In this document: positions 40,902 through 48,379 of the stretch, piece by piece
How the letters are laid out: each line of letters begins with the position of its first letter
Position numbering within the stretch: the stretch's first letter is position 1
Assembly (NCBI GenBank): GCA_947498985.1
Contig: CANMMF010000019.1
Span: 1-50,821, forward strand
DNA length: 50,821 nucleotides
Direction of reading: 5' to 3'
Source of the DNA: an uncultured Paracoccaceae bacterium
GTDB taxonomy: Bacteria > Pseudomonadota > Alphaproteobacteria > Rhodobacterales > Rhodobacteraceae
The notes under the pieces: generated by a model
Seen by the model: only the letters and a program-made list of their open reading frames with translations
What the model was told of the DNA's origin: nothing
Databases searched by the model: none
Translations under genes and position numbers: made by a program

Positions 40902-40995
40902 TCCGGCCCATACCGGCCACTCGGAATGTTCTTTGATTGCTGCAACTGCAGCCCGCTTTCCAGACATTCGCTGTGCTTGCGAGCTGCTCGGACAG
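40902..40995 (+). repeat. Dispersed intergenic repeat, copy J (right half)
   Basis: CCGGCCCATACCGGCC, then TTGCTGCAACTGCAGCCCGC with perfect arms of a different base pair at the sixth position (GCTGCA/TGCAGC), ACATTCGCTGTGCTTGCGAG, and CTCGGAC. It directly follows the LysR stop. Confidence 0.65.
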
Positions 40996-41019
40996 ATTAA
41001 AGCATGCATACGGAAAGTA

Positions 41020-41094
41020 CTCCGCCCCCCCAAGGTTCACATGAAACCGGAGAAAAGGTAGGTTTCGTGTGAATAGAAACGGAAAAGGGCGGAG
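41020..41094 (+). promoter_or_regulatory. Structured mRNA leader masking the ribosome binding site of the homocysteine methyltransferase gene
   Basis: An outer stem pairs CTCCGCCC (41020-41027) with GGGCGGAG (41087-41094). The last four bases, GGAG, are the ribosome binding site, 6 bases before the ATG at 41101. Inside it TTCACATGAAACC (41036-41048) pairs with GGTTTCGTGTGAA (41061-41073) over 13 positions with one G-U pair, around a 12-base loop containing GGAGAAAAGG. The structure could hide the ribosome binding site until a signal opens it. It does not match the SAM-II or SAH riboswitch sequences I know. Confidence 0.55.
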
Positions 41095-41100
41095 ATCAGG

Positions 41101-42012
41101 ATGGCACGACAACTCCTAGACGAAGGTGAAAAGACCTTTCTGGTTTATGCCGGTACTGGCACCGACCTGATATTCAATCATGGGCTTGAGTTACCCGGAT
41201 TTGCCTCGTTTCCATTGCTCGAACAGCCTGACACTAGAGCGATACTTGCCAGTCAGATGCAGGCGCTCGTCGACCTCGCCAGCGAAATGAATGTCGGTTG
41301 CATCCTTGATGCACCGACATGGATGGCCAATGCCGACCGGGCAGCACCTTTGGGCTACGATGGAGAACGACTTGTAGAGGTGAACAAAGACGCCGTCAGT
41401 CTAGTGGAAGACGTGCGCCAGGCCGTCGCTCGCGAAGATGTATTGGTATCGGCCTGTATAGGTCCACGCTTTGATCCCTACGCCGACATCCCACCGATAT
41501 CCGTCGTAGATGCACGGCAATACCATGCCGCTCAAATGCACAGCTTGAAAGGTACAACTGTCGACCTGGTTACCGCTTACACATTCAACCGTCCAAGTGA
41601 GGCAGCAGGATGCATCCTCGCCGCCCGAGATGCTGGTCTGCCGATTATCATGTCTCTGGTTGTAGAGACAGATGGGTGCCTGGCAGACGGAACCAAACTT
41701 GTGGACGCAATTGACCAGATCGACGGGGAATCGGACTCGGCGGCAATGTTTTTTATGGTCAATTGCGCTCATCCGACCCATTTCGCCGGATCGCTTGGCA
41801 ACCACCCAAGGCTGAAAGGTGTGGTGGCGAACGCTTCAAGGTGCTCTCATGCGGAACTTGACGAAGCAGATGAACTGGACGAAGGCGATCCCGTTGAACT
41901 TAGTAGGCAGATTGCCAAGATTGCTCGGAGCAATCCGTCGGTCCAAGTATTCGGCGGGTGCTGCGGAACCGACATGCGCCATCTGAAATTGATTGCCAGC
42001 GAGCTTGTGTAG
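41101..42012 (+). CDS. Homocysteine S-methyltransferase family protein
   Basis: 303 residues. The zinc site of the family is complete: Cys222 in MVNCAHPTHF and Cys287-Cys288 in VQVFGGCCGTDMRHL. The barrel begins VYAGTGTDLIFNHGLELPGF, and CILDAPTWMANADRAAPLGY follows. Members move a methyl group from a donor such as S-methylmethionine or a betaine to homocysteine. The short N-terminal start lacks the typical GGxxT(x)L form and reads AGTGTDLIF. It stands alone behind a structured leader, so it may be regulated at translation. Confidence 0.9.
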   Translation: MARQLLDEGEKTFLVYAGTGTDLIFNHGLELPGFASFPLLEQPDTRAILASQMQALVDLASEMNVGCILDAPTWMANADRAAPLGYDGERLVEVNKDAVSLVEDVRQAVAREDVLVSACIGPRFDPYADIPPISVVDARQYHAAQMHSLKGTTVDLVTAYTFNRPSEAAGCILAARDAGLPIIMSLVVETDGCLADGTKLVDAIDQIDGESDSAAMFFMVNCAHPTHFAGSLGNHPRLKGVVANASRCSHAELDEADELDEGDPVELSRQIAKIARSNPSVQVFGGCCGTDMRHLKLIASELV

Positions 42013-42024
42013 CTAACCTACTTC

Positions 42025-42143
42025 CACGGCCCATTCCGGCCATTGGCCATGACATCGGAGTGCCGCAGTTGCAGCCCGCATTGCCGCCATTCGCTGCGGT
42101 CGCAAAATCTGGTCTGGTTCGAACTCACACAACGCGGACAAGC
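42025..42143 (+). repeat. Dispersed intergenic repeat, copy K (right half)
   Basis: CACGGCCCATTCCGGCC, then GTGCCGCAGTTGCAGCCCGC, CCATTCGCTGCGGTCGCAAA and the full tail TTCGAACTCACACAACGCGG ending ACAAGC. The left half is missing. The remaining gap to 42259 shows no gene. Confidence 0.65.
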
Positions 42144-42259
42144 TAGCCTTCTCTGCGCCCCAGACGAGTGAGCGGTTTGGGATCACTCCAGACCTTCTCC
42201 GCAGGGCATGATCTACAAAAGCTGGACCGTTTGTGACCCTGCCAAATCAGGCCGTCAAA

Positions 42260-42697
42260 TCACGGTTCCTTTGCGACGAGCTCAACAGAGTTGCCGTCAG
42301 GGTCTTTTGTGAATACCCCGCGCCAGCCAACCCAAGGGAACGTCTCGACATGATATTCCCTCTCCAGCGTCTCGTACCACGCAATGACCGCATCTTGCTC
42401 TTCCCAAGGCAGGCTGAGAGCCAGATGATGGAGTGACGAGCCCGGGCCGGACGCCGGAGGCTCAGTACCCGCCCGCGTATTGCCTGCGCCTTCGATATCA
42501 TGCCGGAACAGGGCGAGCACAGCGGTATGACCGGCAAAGCCCTCAGCGATACGAAAGAATACGATATCGCCGTTTTCCGGATCGTTCATCGGCTCCAGGC
42601 CGATCACGTCGCGATAGAAAGCGACCATCGCTTTGAGATCGATACAGCGGATGGCGATCTCGCCAAGGGCGCGGATAGTAAATCCTCTTTGGGACAT
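42260..42697 (-). CDS. VOC-family protein
   Basis: 145 residues, one glyoxalase/fosfomycin-resistance-like domain: EIAIRCIDLKAMVAFYRDVI, LHHLALSLPWEEQDAVIAWY, WRGVFTKDPDGNSVELVAKE. His in LHHLALS and the terminal Glu in SVELVA are the likely metal ligands. It is the last gene of the minus-strand operon that begins with the LysR/wrbA pair, 21 bases behind the DUF4386 gene. Confidence 0.9.
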   Translation of the reverse strand: MSQRGFTIRALGEIAIRCIDLKAMVAFYRDVIGLEPMNDPENGDIVFFRIAEGFAGHTAVLALFRHDIEGAGNTRAGTEPPASGPGSSLHHLALSLPWEEQDAVIAWYETLEREYHVETFPWVGWRGVFTKDPDGNSVELVAKEP

Positions 42698-42718
42698 GGA
42701 ACCTCTCCTTTTTATCCA

Positions 42719-43429
42719 TCATGGGGCGATTTTGCGCCGCTGAGCAACCTTGTGACCGTCGCCGCTCTGAAGAAGCAATCGCAGGCAAAATGCGGTCTCG
42801 GCCACGATCGTCAGTGCATATGCCGGTGCGAATGCCGAAGCCAATTCGGGTGCGAAGAAGCGCAAGCCGCTGCCCACTAGGTAGACCAGTCCGGCGATCG
42901 CAAGCCCGGCGCCGAAAACCCTCGCGAAGAGGCCCGACCGCCAGATCATTGCCCCCATAATCAGGCTGTTGACGCCGAAGAAAACGAGACCAAGATCGTA
43001 TCCGTGGGCGTGAAGATCGAAAAACACCAAGGCGAGCTTGGGCGCATCGGCCAGCATATCCGCGCGCGACACTAACAGCCACCCGGTGAGCAGGCTCATG
43101 AGACTGACAGCGATGAGCACGGTCTGGATCAGACGGAATACCATCGCCCCCAGGGCCAGCTCAGGCGCCATGGCTCGAAAGATCAGAAATAGCAGGATCG
43201 CCAGCCCTGCGTCGCAAATGGCCATGACGAGATCGGCGGCAACGGCCAGCCGGAACTTACCGGGTGCCGTCTGGATCGCCGTGGCGGTTGCGCGCGCGTC
43301 CTCAAGGTCGATCAAGGGGCCGCGCAGAAGAAGCTCTGCAGACAAACCTGCAATGATGATCGCTAGGTAGAGCAGGCCGGCAAACCGCACATCGCGCACC
43401 AAGGCCGGGGTCATTTGAGGTTGTTGCAT
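42719..43429 (-). CDS. DUF4386 family membrane protein
   Basis: 236 residues with about six membrane helices: ARFAGLLYLAI-type start (VRFAGLLYLAIIIAGLSAEL), AICDAGLAILLFLIFRAM, LIQTVLIAVSLMSLLTGWLL, LGLVFFGVNSLIMGAMIWRS, FGAGLAIAGLVYLVGSGLRF. The pattern fits DUF4386, a family with no known role. It lies in the operon between the EamA and VOC genes. Confidence 0.88.
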   Translation of the reverse strand: MQQPQMTPALVRDVRFAGLLYLAIIIAGLSAELLLRGPLIDLEDARATATAIQTAPGKFRLAVAADLVMAICDAGLAILLFLIFRAMAPELALGAMVFRLIQTVLIAVSLMSLLTGWLLVSRADMLADAPKLALVFFDLHAHGYDLGLVFFGVNSLIMGAMIWRSGLFARVFGAGLAIAGLVYLVGSGLRFFAPELASAFAPAYALTIVAETAFCLRLLLQSGDGHKVAQRRKIAP

Positions 43430-43453
43430 GTCAAACTCCTGTGTAGGCGGCCT

Positions 43454-44353
43454 TCAGACGACGGCCCTGGCATGTTGTCGGGCCGAGCGGATCTTCTGCC
43501 GCGTCTGCGACTGGTTCGCCCTTTGTCCGACCCAGACCGAACTAAGAACGATCACGGCACCGAGGAACTGAGCCAGCGACAGCGACTGGCCCAGCCAGAC
43601 CCAACCAAGCGTCACCGCTGTCACCGGGCTCATCATTCCCAGCATGGCAACGGCTCCAGGCTCGATCCGCGCCACGCCCCGGAACCAAAGCGCATAGGTT
43701 GCCGCGGCCCCAATGAGACCAAGCCAGACCAGCCCGGCGACGTTGGTTGCCGTCAGGGACGGTAACGGCGGTTCGGTGATCAACGCCAATGGCAAGAGGA
43801 TCAGGCCACCCGCCGTCAGCTGCCAGGCGGTGAAGCTGAGAGCAGACACCGGCGGTTGCCATTTCCGGCTAAGCACGGTGCCTGCTGCCATCGAGGCGGC
43901 TCCGCCGACACCGGCGGCGATGCCGATTGGGTCCAGACGCGCCTCAGGACCGACCAGAAGCAATGCAACGCCAAGTACCCCTACCGCTGCGGCGATCACC
44001 GCCCAGGCCCGGATCGGTGTGCCCAGCCAGCAGCGCGCCATGAAAATCACGATCATCGCCTGCAATGACCCCAAGGTCGCCGCCACGCCGCCGGGCAGCC
44101 GGTAGGCAGCCACGAAAAGCAGCACCCAGAACAGTGCGAAGTTGAAGCTGCCCAAGAGAAAGGTTCGCCCTAGCCAGGCGCGTGGCGGCAGGCAGCGTGT
44201 CACCGCCAAAAGCAGCAGCCCGGCGGGCAGTGCGCGCAACGCAGCCAGCGTGATTGGGTAGCCGTCGGGCAGGGCTTCGGTTGTGACCAGGTAAGTGCTG
44301 CCCCAGACGGCTGGCGCAAGGGCGGTCAGGATGATGTCGGTCGAGCGGGACAT
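43454..44353 (-). CDS. EamA/DMT-family transporter
   Basis: 299 residues, ten membrane helices: ILTALAPAVWGSTYLVTTEA and LAALRALPAGLLLLAVTRCL in the first half, WQLTAGGLILLPLALITEPP and AGLVWLGLIGAAATYALWFR in the second. It ends with a basic tail (QTRQKIRSARQHARAVV). It belongs to the RhaT/EamA group of exporters. In the operon with wrbA and a DsbA-like gene it may export a quinone or thiol-linked compound; this is a guess from context. It is the third EamA protein in the window. Confidence 0.9.
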   Translation of the reverse strand: MSRSTDIILTALAPAVWGSTYLVTTEALPDGYPITLAALRALPAGLLLLAVTRCLPPRAWLGRTFLLGSFNFALFWVLLFVAAYRLPGGVAATLGSLQAMIVIFMARCWLGTPIRAWAVIAAAVGVLGVALLLVGPEARLDPIGIAAGVGGAASMAAGTVLSRKWQPPVSALSFTAWQLTAGGLILLPLALITEPPLPSLTATNVAGLVWLGLIGAAATYALWFRGVARIEPGAVAMLGMMSPVTAVTLGWVWLGQSLSLAQFLGAVIVLSSVWVGQRANQSQTRQKIRSARQHARAVV

Positions 44354-44375
44354 GGGGATGCTCCTGTTTGGCGGA

Positions 44376-44519
44376 CTACCACAGGGTGTGAATTTTCAAG
44401 TGCGGACGCTTCGGGCACGGGGGCAGCCCCATATCCCGTCGCAGGTGAGGTGAGAGATCGCAGCGCGCATGGCGCGGCAACCGCGATGGTTTGAAAAGTC
44501 GGATAACAAGGGATTTCAT
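44376..44519 (-). CDS. Small DUF1127-like protein (47 residues)
   Basis: A short frame in the operon: MKSLVIRLFKPSRLPRHARC, then DLSPHLRRDMGLPPCPK and HLKIHTLW. AAAGGAG stands 6 bases before the ATG, 12 bases after the DsbA-like stop. The frame ends 22 bases before the EamA start, so it fills the only large gap of the operon. LSPHLRRDMGLPP resembles the LxxHLLRDIGL motif of DUF1127 small proteins, which are basic and often tied to RNA or nutrient stress in alphaproteobacteria. Confidence 0.6.
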   Translation of the reverse strand: MKSLVIRLFKPSRLPRHARCDLSPHLRRDMGLPPCPKRPHLKIHTLW

Positions 44520-44531
44520 GTCGGTCTCCTT

Positions 44532-45170
44532 TCAGGCCACGAGCCGCCTTGCTGCACAGATTTGCGCGGCCAGGTCATCGCGGGGTCCATTGACCAGGCG
44601 CGCACCGGTCTCCCGGATGATGAGTGTCGGAACGGACTGAACCTGGAGCGACCGGGCACGTTGACGGTCGCTCTCGACCGCCTGAACTGTCGCCGGGGCG
44701 TTGAAGACCTTTTTGAAATGCGCCGTGTCAAAGCCATGTGCCTCCGCCGCATTCAAAACGACCTCGGGGTCGGCAATGTTGCGTGCATCGGTCAAATGCG
44801 CGCTCTGAAGCCGGTCGAACATGTCCCAATGGGCGGCCTGCCCGCCGATACGCTCGGCCGCCTTGCAGCCAACGGCGGCGGTCGTCCCGTGCGGATAATC
44901 GAACGGGGCCGCGCGCATCGCGTCAATGTCGACCAGCTCGGGCCGGTCGCTGACCTGTCGGCACACGTCCCAATGGTCCAGGATTGTCTCGCGGGCTTGC
45001 TCTGGAATGCCCCAACGCGAGGCCATCTCGTCGCTGCTGGCTTGCAAAACAAAGGTGTGATGCCGGATGTCGAGGTCGAACTCGTCTGCAAGGTCACGCA
45101 TCCGCGACGAGATGTTGAAGCACCAGCAGCATACGACGTCGTGGAAGAAATCTATGGTAAGGGACGCCAT
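44532..45170 (-). CDS. DsbA-family (FrnE-like) oxidoreductase
   Basis: 212 residues from the ATG at 45170, which overlaps the wrbA stop by one base (TGATG). The thioredoxin fold with helical insert: IDFFHDVVCCWCFNISSRMR holds the active-site C14-C15-W16-C17, and VQSVPTLIIRETG holds the cis-proline. PHGTTAAVGCKAAERIGGQA lies in the helical domain. There is no signal peptide, so it is a cytoplasmic FrnE-like protein and not a periplasmic DsbA. Such proteins act in oxidative-stress or polyketide contexts. It is co-expressed with wrbA. Confidence 0.9.
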   Translation of the reverse strand: MASLTIDFFHDVVCCWCFNISSRMRDLADEFDLDIRHHTFVLQASSDEMASRWGIPEQARETILDHWDVCRQVSDRPELVDIDAMRAAPFDYPHGTTAAVGCKAAERIGGQAAHWDMFDRLQSAHLTDARNIADPEVVLNAAEAHGFDTAHFKKVFNAPATVQAVESDRQRARSLQVQSVPTLIIRETGARLVNGPRDDLAAQICAARRLVA

Positions 45171-45793
45171 CACGCGGCCTCCTCTTGCCAATCTGCCCCC
45201 GCCAGGCGCGCGGCGATCCGGGCGACGTGCGCGCCTTGATGGTACGCGCCTGCAAGGTCGGTCTCGGACGGTGTGCGCGACCCGTCGGCTCCGGCGATGG
45301 TGCCGGCGCCATAAGGTGCGCCGCCCACGATTTCCTCGCCCGTCTTCTGACCGGCAAAAGTGTAGGGCATGCCCGCAATCAGCATTCCGAAGTGCTGAAG
45401 AGGGATCTGGGTGGACAGCAGCGTCGCCTCATGACCACCATGCTGCGAGCCGGTGGAGGCGAAGACGGCCGCGACCTTGCCGACCAGCGCATTCCGCGCC
45501 CACAGTCCACCAGCTTGATCGAGGAACGATTTCATCTGGCCGGCCATCATGCCGAACAGCGTTGGGGTGCCGAAGATGATAGCGTCATAGTCTTCCAGAT
45601 CAGCAGGAGTCGCAGCTTGCGTTTCATCCGGTGCGAATCCGGCCTTCTGCCGGATATCTGCAGGCACGGTTTCAGGCACGCGCCGCAAATCGACATGGGT
45701 GCCAGGCACCGAACGTGCGCCTTCGGCCTCAGCCTCGGCAAGTGCGCGGACATGGCCGTAGCTGGAATAGTAAAGAACAAGAACACGGGTCAT
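45170..45793 (-). CDS. wrbA: NAD(P)H:quinone oxidoreductase WrbA (type IV)
   Basis: 207 residues, a flavodoxin-like fold: [20 protein letters not shown] (FMN phosphate loop), [60 protein letters not shown]. WrbA reduces quinones by two electrons with NADH or NADPH and protects against redox cycling. The gene lies 107 bases downstream of the LysR gene on the same strand and overlaps the DsbA-like gene. Confidence 0.95.
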   Translation of the reverse strand: MTRVLVLYYSSYGHVRALAEAEAEGARSVPGTHVDLRRVPETVPADIRQKAGFAPDETQAATPADLEDYDAIIFGTPTLFGMMAGQMKSFLDQAGGLWARNALVGKVAAVFASTGSQHGGHEATLLSTQIPLQHFGMLIAGMPYTFAGQKTGEEIVGGAPYGAGTIAGADGSRTPSETDLAGAYHQGAHVARIAARLAGADWQEEAA

Positions 45794-45900
45794 GGGATCC
45801 TCTCAAAGATGTGGTTTTCGTCACCTGAGAAGATCGGGGATGAGGCGGTCCGGAATAACCGGCCCGCTTTCACTTTACTCTTTACTTGGATTGAAGAATG

Positions 45901-46788
45901 TCAGGGGCGCAGCGCCTCGCACAGATGATCGAGAAACGCCGTGACCTTCGCATCCATGCCAAGGCGCGACGCCGTCACCGCGTAGATTTCTGGTGCGGGT
46001 AGTTCCCAATCGGGCAGCACGCGGACCAGTTCACCGCGCACGACGGCATCTTTTGAAACGAAATCCGGTAAGGTGCCGATGCCCTGGCCGGCGATCAGCA
46101 GATCGCGCAGGACGAGGCTGTTGCCGACGCGGATGGGAGGATCAAGATCCATGATCACTGTTTTAGACGGACCATGAAGGGTCCAGGAGGTGAGATGATC
46201 GGCAAGCAAAAACCCGATGACACGGTGATTGGCAATGTCCTGCGGCGTTTCCGGAGCACCGACACTATCCAGGTAAGACGGCGCGGCAAAGACCTGTTGC
46301 CGCATCGTCCCCAACTTGCGCGCCACAAGCGCGGAATCCGGCATGGCCGCCCGGATTCGGATCGAAACATCGAAGCCGCCCTCCACCATGTCGATCACCC
46401 GGTCATCCATCGACAGCGTCAGACGTAGGTCGGGATAGGCGTCGAATAACCCGGGCAGAATCGGCGCAATGACGGTCTGACCGAAGGAACTGGAAGCGTT
46501 CACCCTCAGATGGCCGCGTATTGCCCGGGCACCGTCACGGATGCGGGTCTCGACCTGGAATACGGCATCAAGAATACCTGATGTTTCGTCATAAAAGAGC
46601 TGGCCAGCATCAGTGAGTGACATCGAACGTGTCGTGCGGGTGAGCAATACCGTGCCCAAACTCTCTTCCAAAAGCTTGATCTCACGGCTGACAAGGGCGG
46701 GTGACACACCGAGATCCTCCGCCGCACGCGCAAAGCTGCCGCGCTCGACAATGCGGCGGAAGGCGTTCATGACAGAGAGCTTGTCCAT
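45901..46788 (-). CDS. LysR-family transcriptional regulator
   Basis: 295 residues. MDKLSVMNAFRRIVERGSFA, AAEDLGVSPALVSREIKLLE and LGTVLLTRTTRSMSLTDAGQ form the N-terminal domain. The effector part includes GHLRVNASSSFGQTVIAPIL and FDVSIRIRAAMPDSALVARK. This is the CrgA/AaeR-like branch, which often controls quinone or aldehyde reductases. It is the first gene on the strand of the wrbA operon, so it may act on that operon as well as on its own promoter. Confidence 0.92.
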   Translation of the reverse strand: MDKLSVMNAFRRIVERGSFARAAEDLGVSPALVSREIKLLEESLGTVLLTRTTRSMSLTDAGQLFYDETSGILDAVFQVETRIRDGARAIRGHLRVNASSSFGQTVIAPILPGLFDAYPDLRLTLSMDDRVIDMVEGGFDVSIRIRAAMPDSALVARKLGTMRQQVFAAPSYLDSVGAPETPQDIANHRVIGFLLADHLTSWTLHGPSKTVIMDLDPPIRVGNSLVLRDLLIAGQGIGTLPDFVSKDAVVRGELVRVLPDWELPAPEIYAVTASRLGMDAKVTAFLDHLCEALRP

Positions 46789-46851
46789 TGTTGCTTTCGA
46801 TCAGTTTGAGTGAGACGTCGCATTATGCGAGCGATCGAGTCGAGGAATACC

Positions 46852-46968
46852 ATGAATGCGGCTTTCGGGCGAATGGGCCGCGAGGCTGCCCGGCTGTCAA
46901 TTCGCCTCCCTCTCAGCGGATACAATATCTGCGTAGCCCGCCGCCGCGAAGCCGTGGAAGCGGAATGA
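46852..46968 (+). CDS. Possible small protein divergent from LysR (38 residues)
   Basis: An ATG behind GAGG opens MNAAFGRMGREAARLSIRLP then LSGYNICVARRREAVEAE. It is basic and has no known match. The only support is the ribosome binding site and its place opposite a LysR gene. Apart from it the stretch 46789-47035 shows nothing. Confidence 0.25.
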   Translation: MNAAFGRMGREAARLSIRLPLSGYNICVARRREAVEAE

Positions 46969-47035
46969 CCATCGCTGAACGACTTTTTTGGAGAGTATCC
47001 CTGCCATTCATGCAGGCTTCGGCATCAGACAAAGA

Positions 47036-47174
47036 GGGCTCACTGCTGCCGTCAGAGGCAGCGCAGCATCAGTGAGATCCGCGTTGCACGACGAGCCTGG
47101 GACGGCCCAAACCGGTCGCTCACTATCCTAATCAACATGCTGCGGTTGTGACCTGCTTTGCGGGCATTCGCTGC
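47036..47174 (+). repeat. Dispersed intergenic repeat, copy L, left part (cut by IS5 element)
   Basis: The left half runs GGGCTCACTGCTGCC to GCGCAGCATC (47061-47070), the centre is GGACGGCCCAAACCGG, and the right half begins ATGCTGCGGTTGTGACCTGC, then GCGGGCATTCGCTGC, where the IS5-family element interrupts it. Confidence 0.7.
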
Positions 47175-48061
47175 TAGGGTCAGGACCCATTGATTTTCGT
47201 CTGATGGCATGATTCACGGCTCAAAAAACGAGCGGTGAACATGTCTGATCTTTTCTGGCTGACGGATGCGCAGATGACGCGTCTTGAGCCCTTCTTCCCG
47301 AAGTCCCACGGCAAACCTCGCGTCGATGACCGGCGTGTGTTGAGCGGTATTATCTTCATAAACCGCAATGGCTTACGGTGGCGCGACGCACCCGCAGCCT
47401 ATGGCCCGCACAAGACACTCTACAACCGCTGGAAGCGGTGGAGCGATAGGGGCATCTTCGCCCGGATGATGGCGGGCCTGGTTGCCGAGCACGGCGAACA
47501 GAGGACAGTCATGATCGACGCGACCTATCTCAAGGCCCACCGAACAGCGACCAGCATGGGCGTGAAAAAGGGGGGCGTGGACGCCTGATTGGCCGAACCA
47601 AAGGCGGCATGAACACAAAGTTGCATGCCATCTGCGACAGTAACGGCCGCCCACTGAGCCTGTTTGTGACCGCTGGACAGGTCAGCGATTACATCGGCGC
47701 ACGGGCACTGCTCGGCAGCCTGCCGAAGGTGGACTGGTTGCTTGCGGATCGCGGCTATGATGCCGACTGGTTCAGAGAAGCGTTGAAAGACAAAGGGGTA
47801 CGGGCATGTATCCCTGGCCGAAAGCAGCGGAAGAAAACCGTCAAGTACGACAAGCGCCGATACAAGCGACGCAACCGCCCCTCTCGTGACATTGCTGCGC
47901 AATGCACTGCCGGGCAGTGATCGAGATCATGTTCGGCAGGCTCAAGGATTGGCGGCGTGTGGCAACCCGATACGACCGTTGTCCCAGAGTATTCCTCTCG
48001 GCCATCGCACTGGCTGCGCTCGTCATCTACTGGCTGTGAAACTCAATGAGTCCAGACCCTA
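47175..48061 (+). mobile_element. IS5-family (IS427-like) insertion sequence inside a repeat copy
   Basis: The ends carry imperfect inverted repeats of 24 bases with three mismatches: TAGGGTCAGGACCCATTG at the left and, read inward from the right, TAGGGTCTGGACTCATTG. TA stands at both tips and may be the 2-base target duplication typical of the IS427 group. The transposase is split over two frames with an A5G6 slippery run at 47565-47575. Removing the element rejoins CATTCGCTGC to GCGCAAAATC, as in uninterrupted repeat copies. Confidence 0.85.
47241..48039 (+). pseudogene. IS5-family transposase, two frames plus a disrupting insertion
   Basis: Frame one, 47241-47588: MSDLFWLTDAQMTRLEPFFP, GIIFINRNGLRWRDAPAAYG, and TVMIDATYLKAHRTATSMG with the first catalytic Asp. 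A -1 shift at AAAAAGGGGGG leads into RGRLIGRTKGGMNTKLHAIC and DWLLADRGYDADWF with the second Asp, as in IS427-type elements. After KRRYKRRNR about 41 extra bases (47879-47919) break the frame. After them the expected ending returns: IEIMFGRLKDWRRVATRYDR and IALAALVIYWL. The extra piece holds two tiny hairpins (CATTG/CAATG and CACTGCC/GGCAGTG). The catalytic Glu region is thus out of frame, so this copy is probably inactive. Confidence 0.8.
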
Positions 48062-48100
48062 GCGCAAAATCTCTACTCAAACAGATTCACACAAAGCGGA
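48062..48100 (+). repeat. Dispersed intergenic repeat, copy L, right tail
   Basis: GCGCAAAATCTCTACTCAAA then CAGATTCACACAAAGCGGA continues the copy cut by the IS5 element. It matches CGCAAAATCTGG to AACTCACACAACGCGGA of copy K. Confidence 0.6.
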
Positions 48101-48379
48101 ATTCTTGCTGGTCTGTCAGGCTCAGGCCCCCATGTGTTAGCGAAACTGCTTGTCGACGGCACCTGACCTGTCGGCCATGGGCCATTGAAAAACGGCGCCC
48201 ATTTTCTCATTCAACAGGACCCGGGCGTCTTTCTCAACAACGCATTGTCCAGAGACAGACTTCGAGCTATCGGCATTAAACTAAATTTGACAGCGCTTAC
48301 CTCTCTGGTTTGGAGAGAATATTTACCCGATTGGTTCAGCTATTCACTTAGTGTTCTTGCGGCCGCTCAGGACTTTCGT
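48101..48379 (+). other. Upstream region of the GGDEF-EAL gene
   Basis: No separate gene is seen. The frame of the GGDEF-EAL gene stays open back to 48185 but the residues there do not look like a protein start. TTGACA at 48287-48292 could be a -35 box, though the -10 match at the usual distance is poor. Confidence 0.35.

Noticed and set aside
41020-41100. Known SAM-II or SAH riboswitch
   Set aside because: The sequence lacks the conserved blocks of both classes; only the structure and gene context are suggestive.
361-48100. CRISPR array
   Set aside because: The repeats are long, imperfect and kilobases apart, without spacers of even length, and no cas gene is present.
48287-48315. Promoter of the GGDEF-EAL gene at TTGACA
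   Set aside because: No acceptable -10 hexamer lies 16-18 bases downstream.
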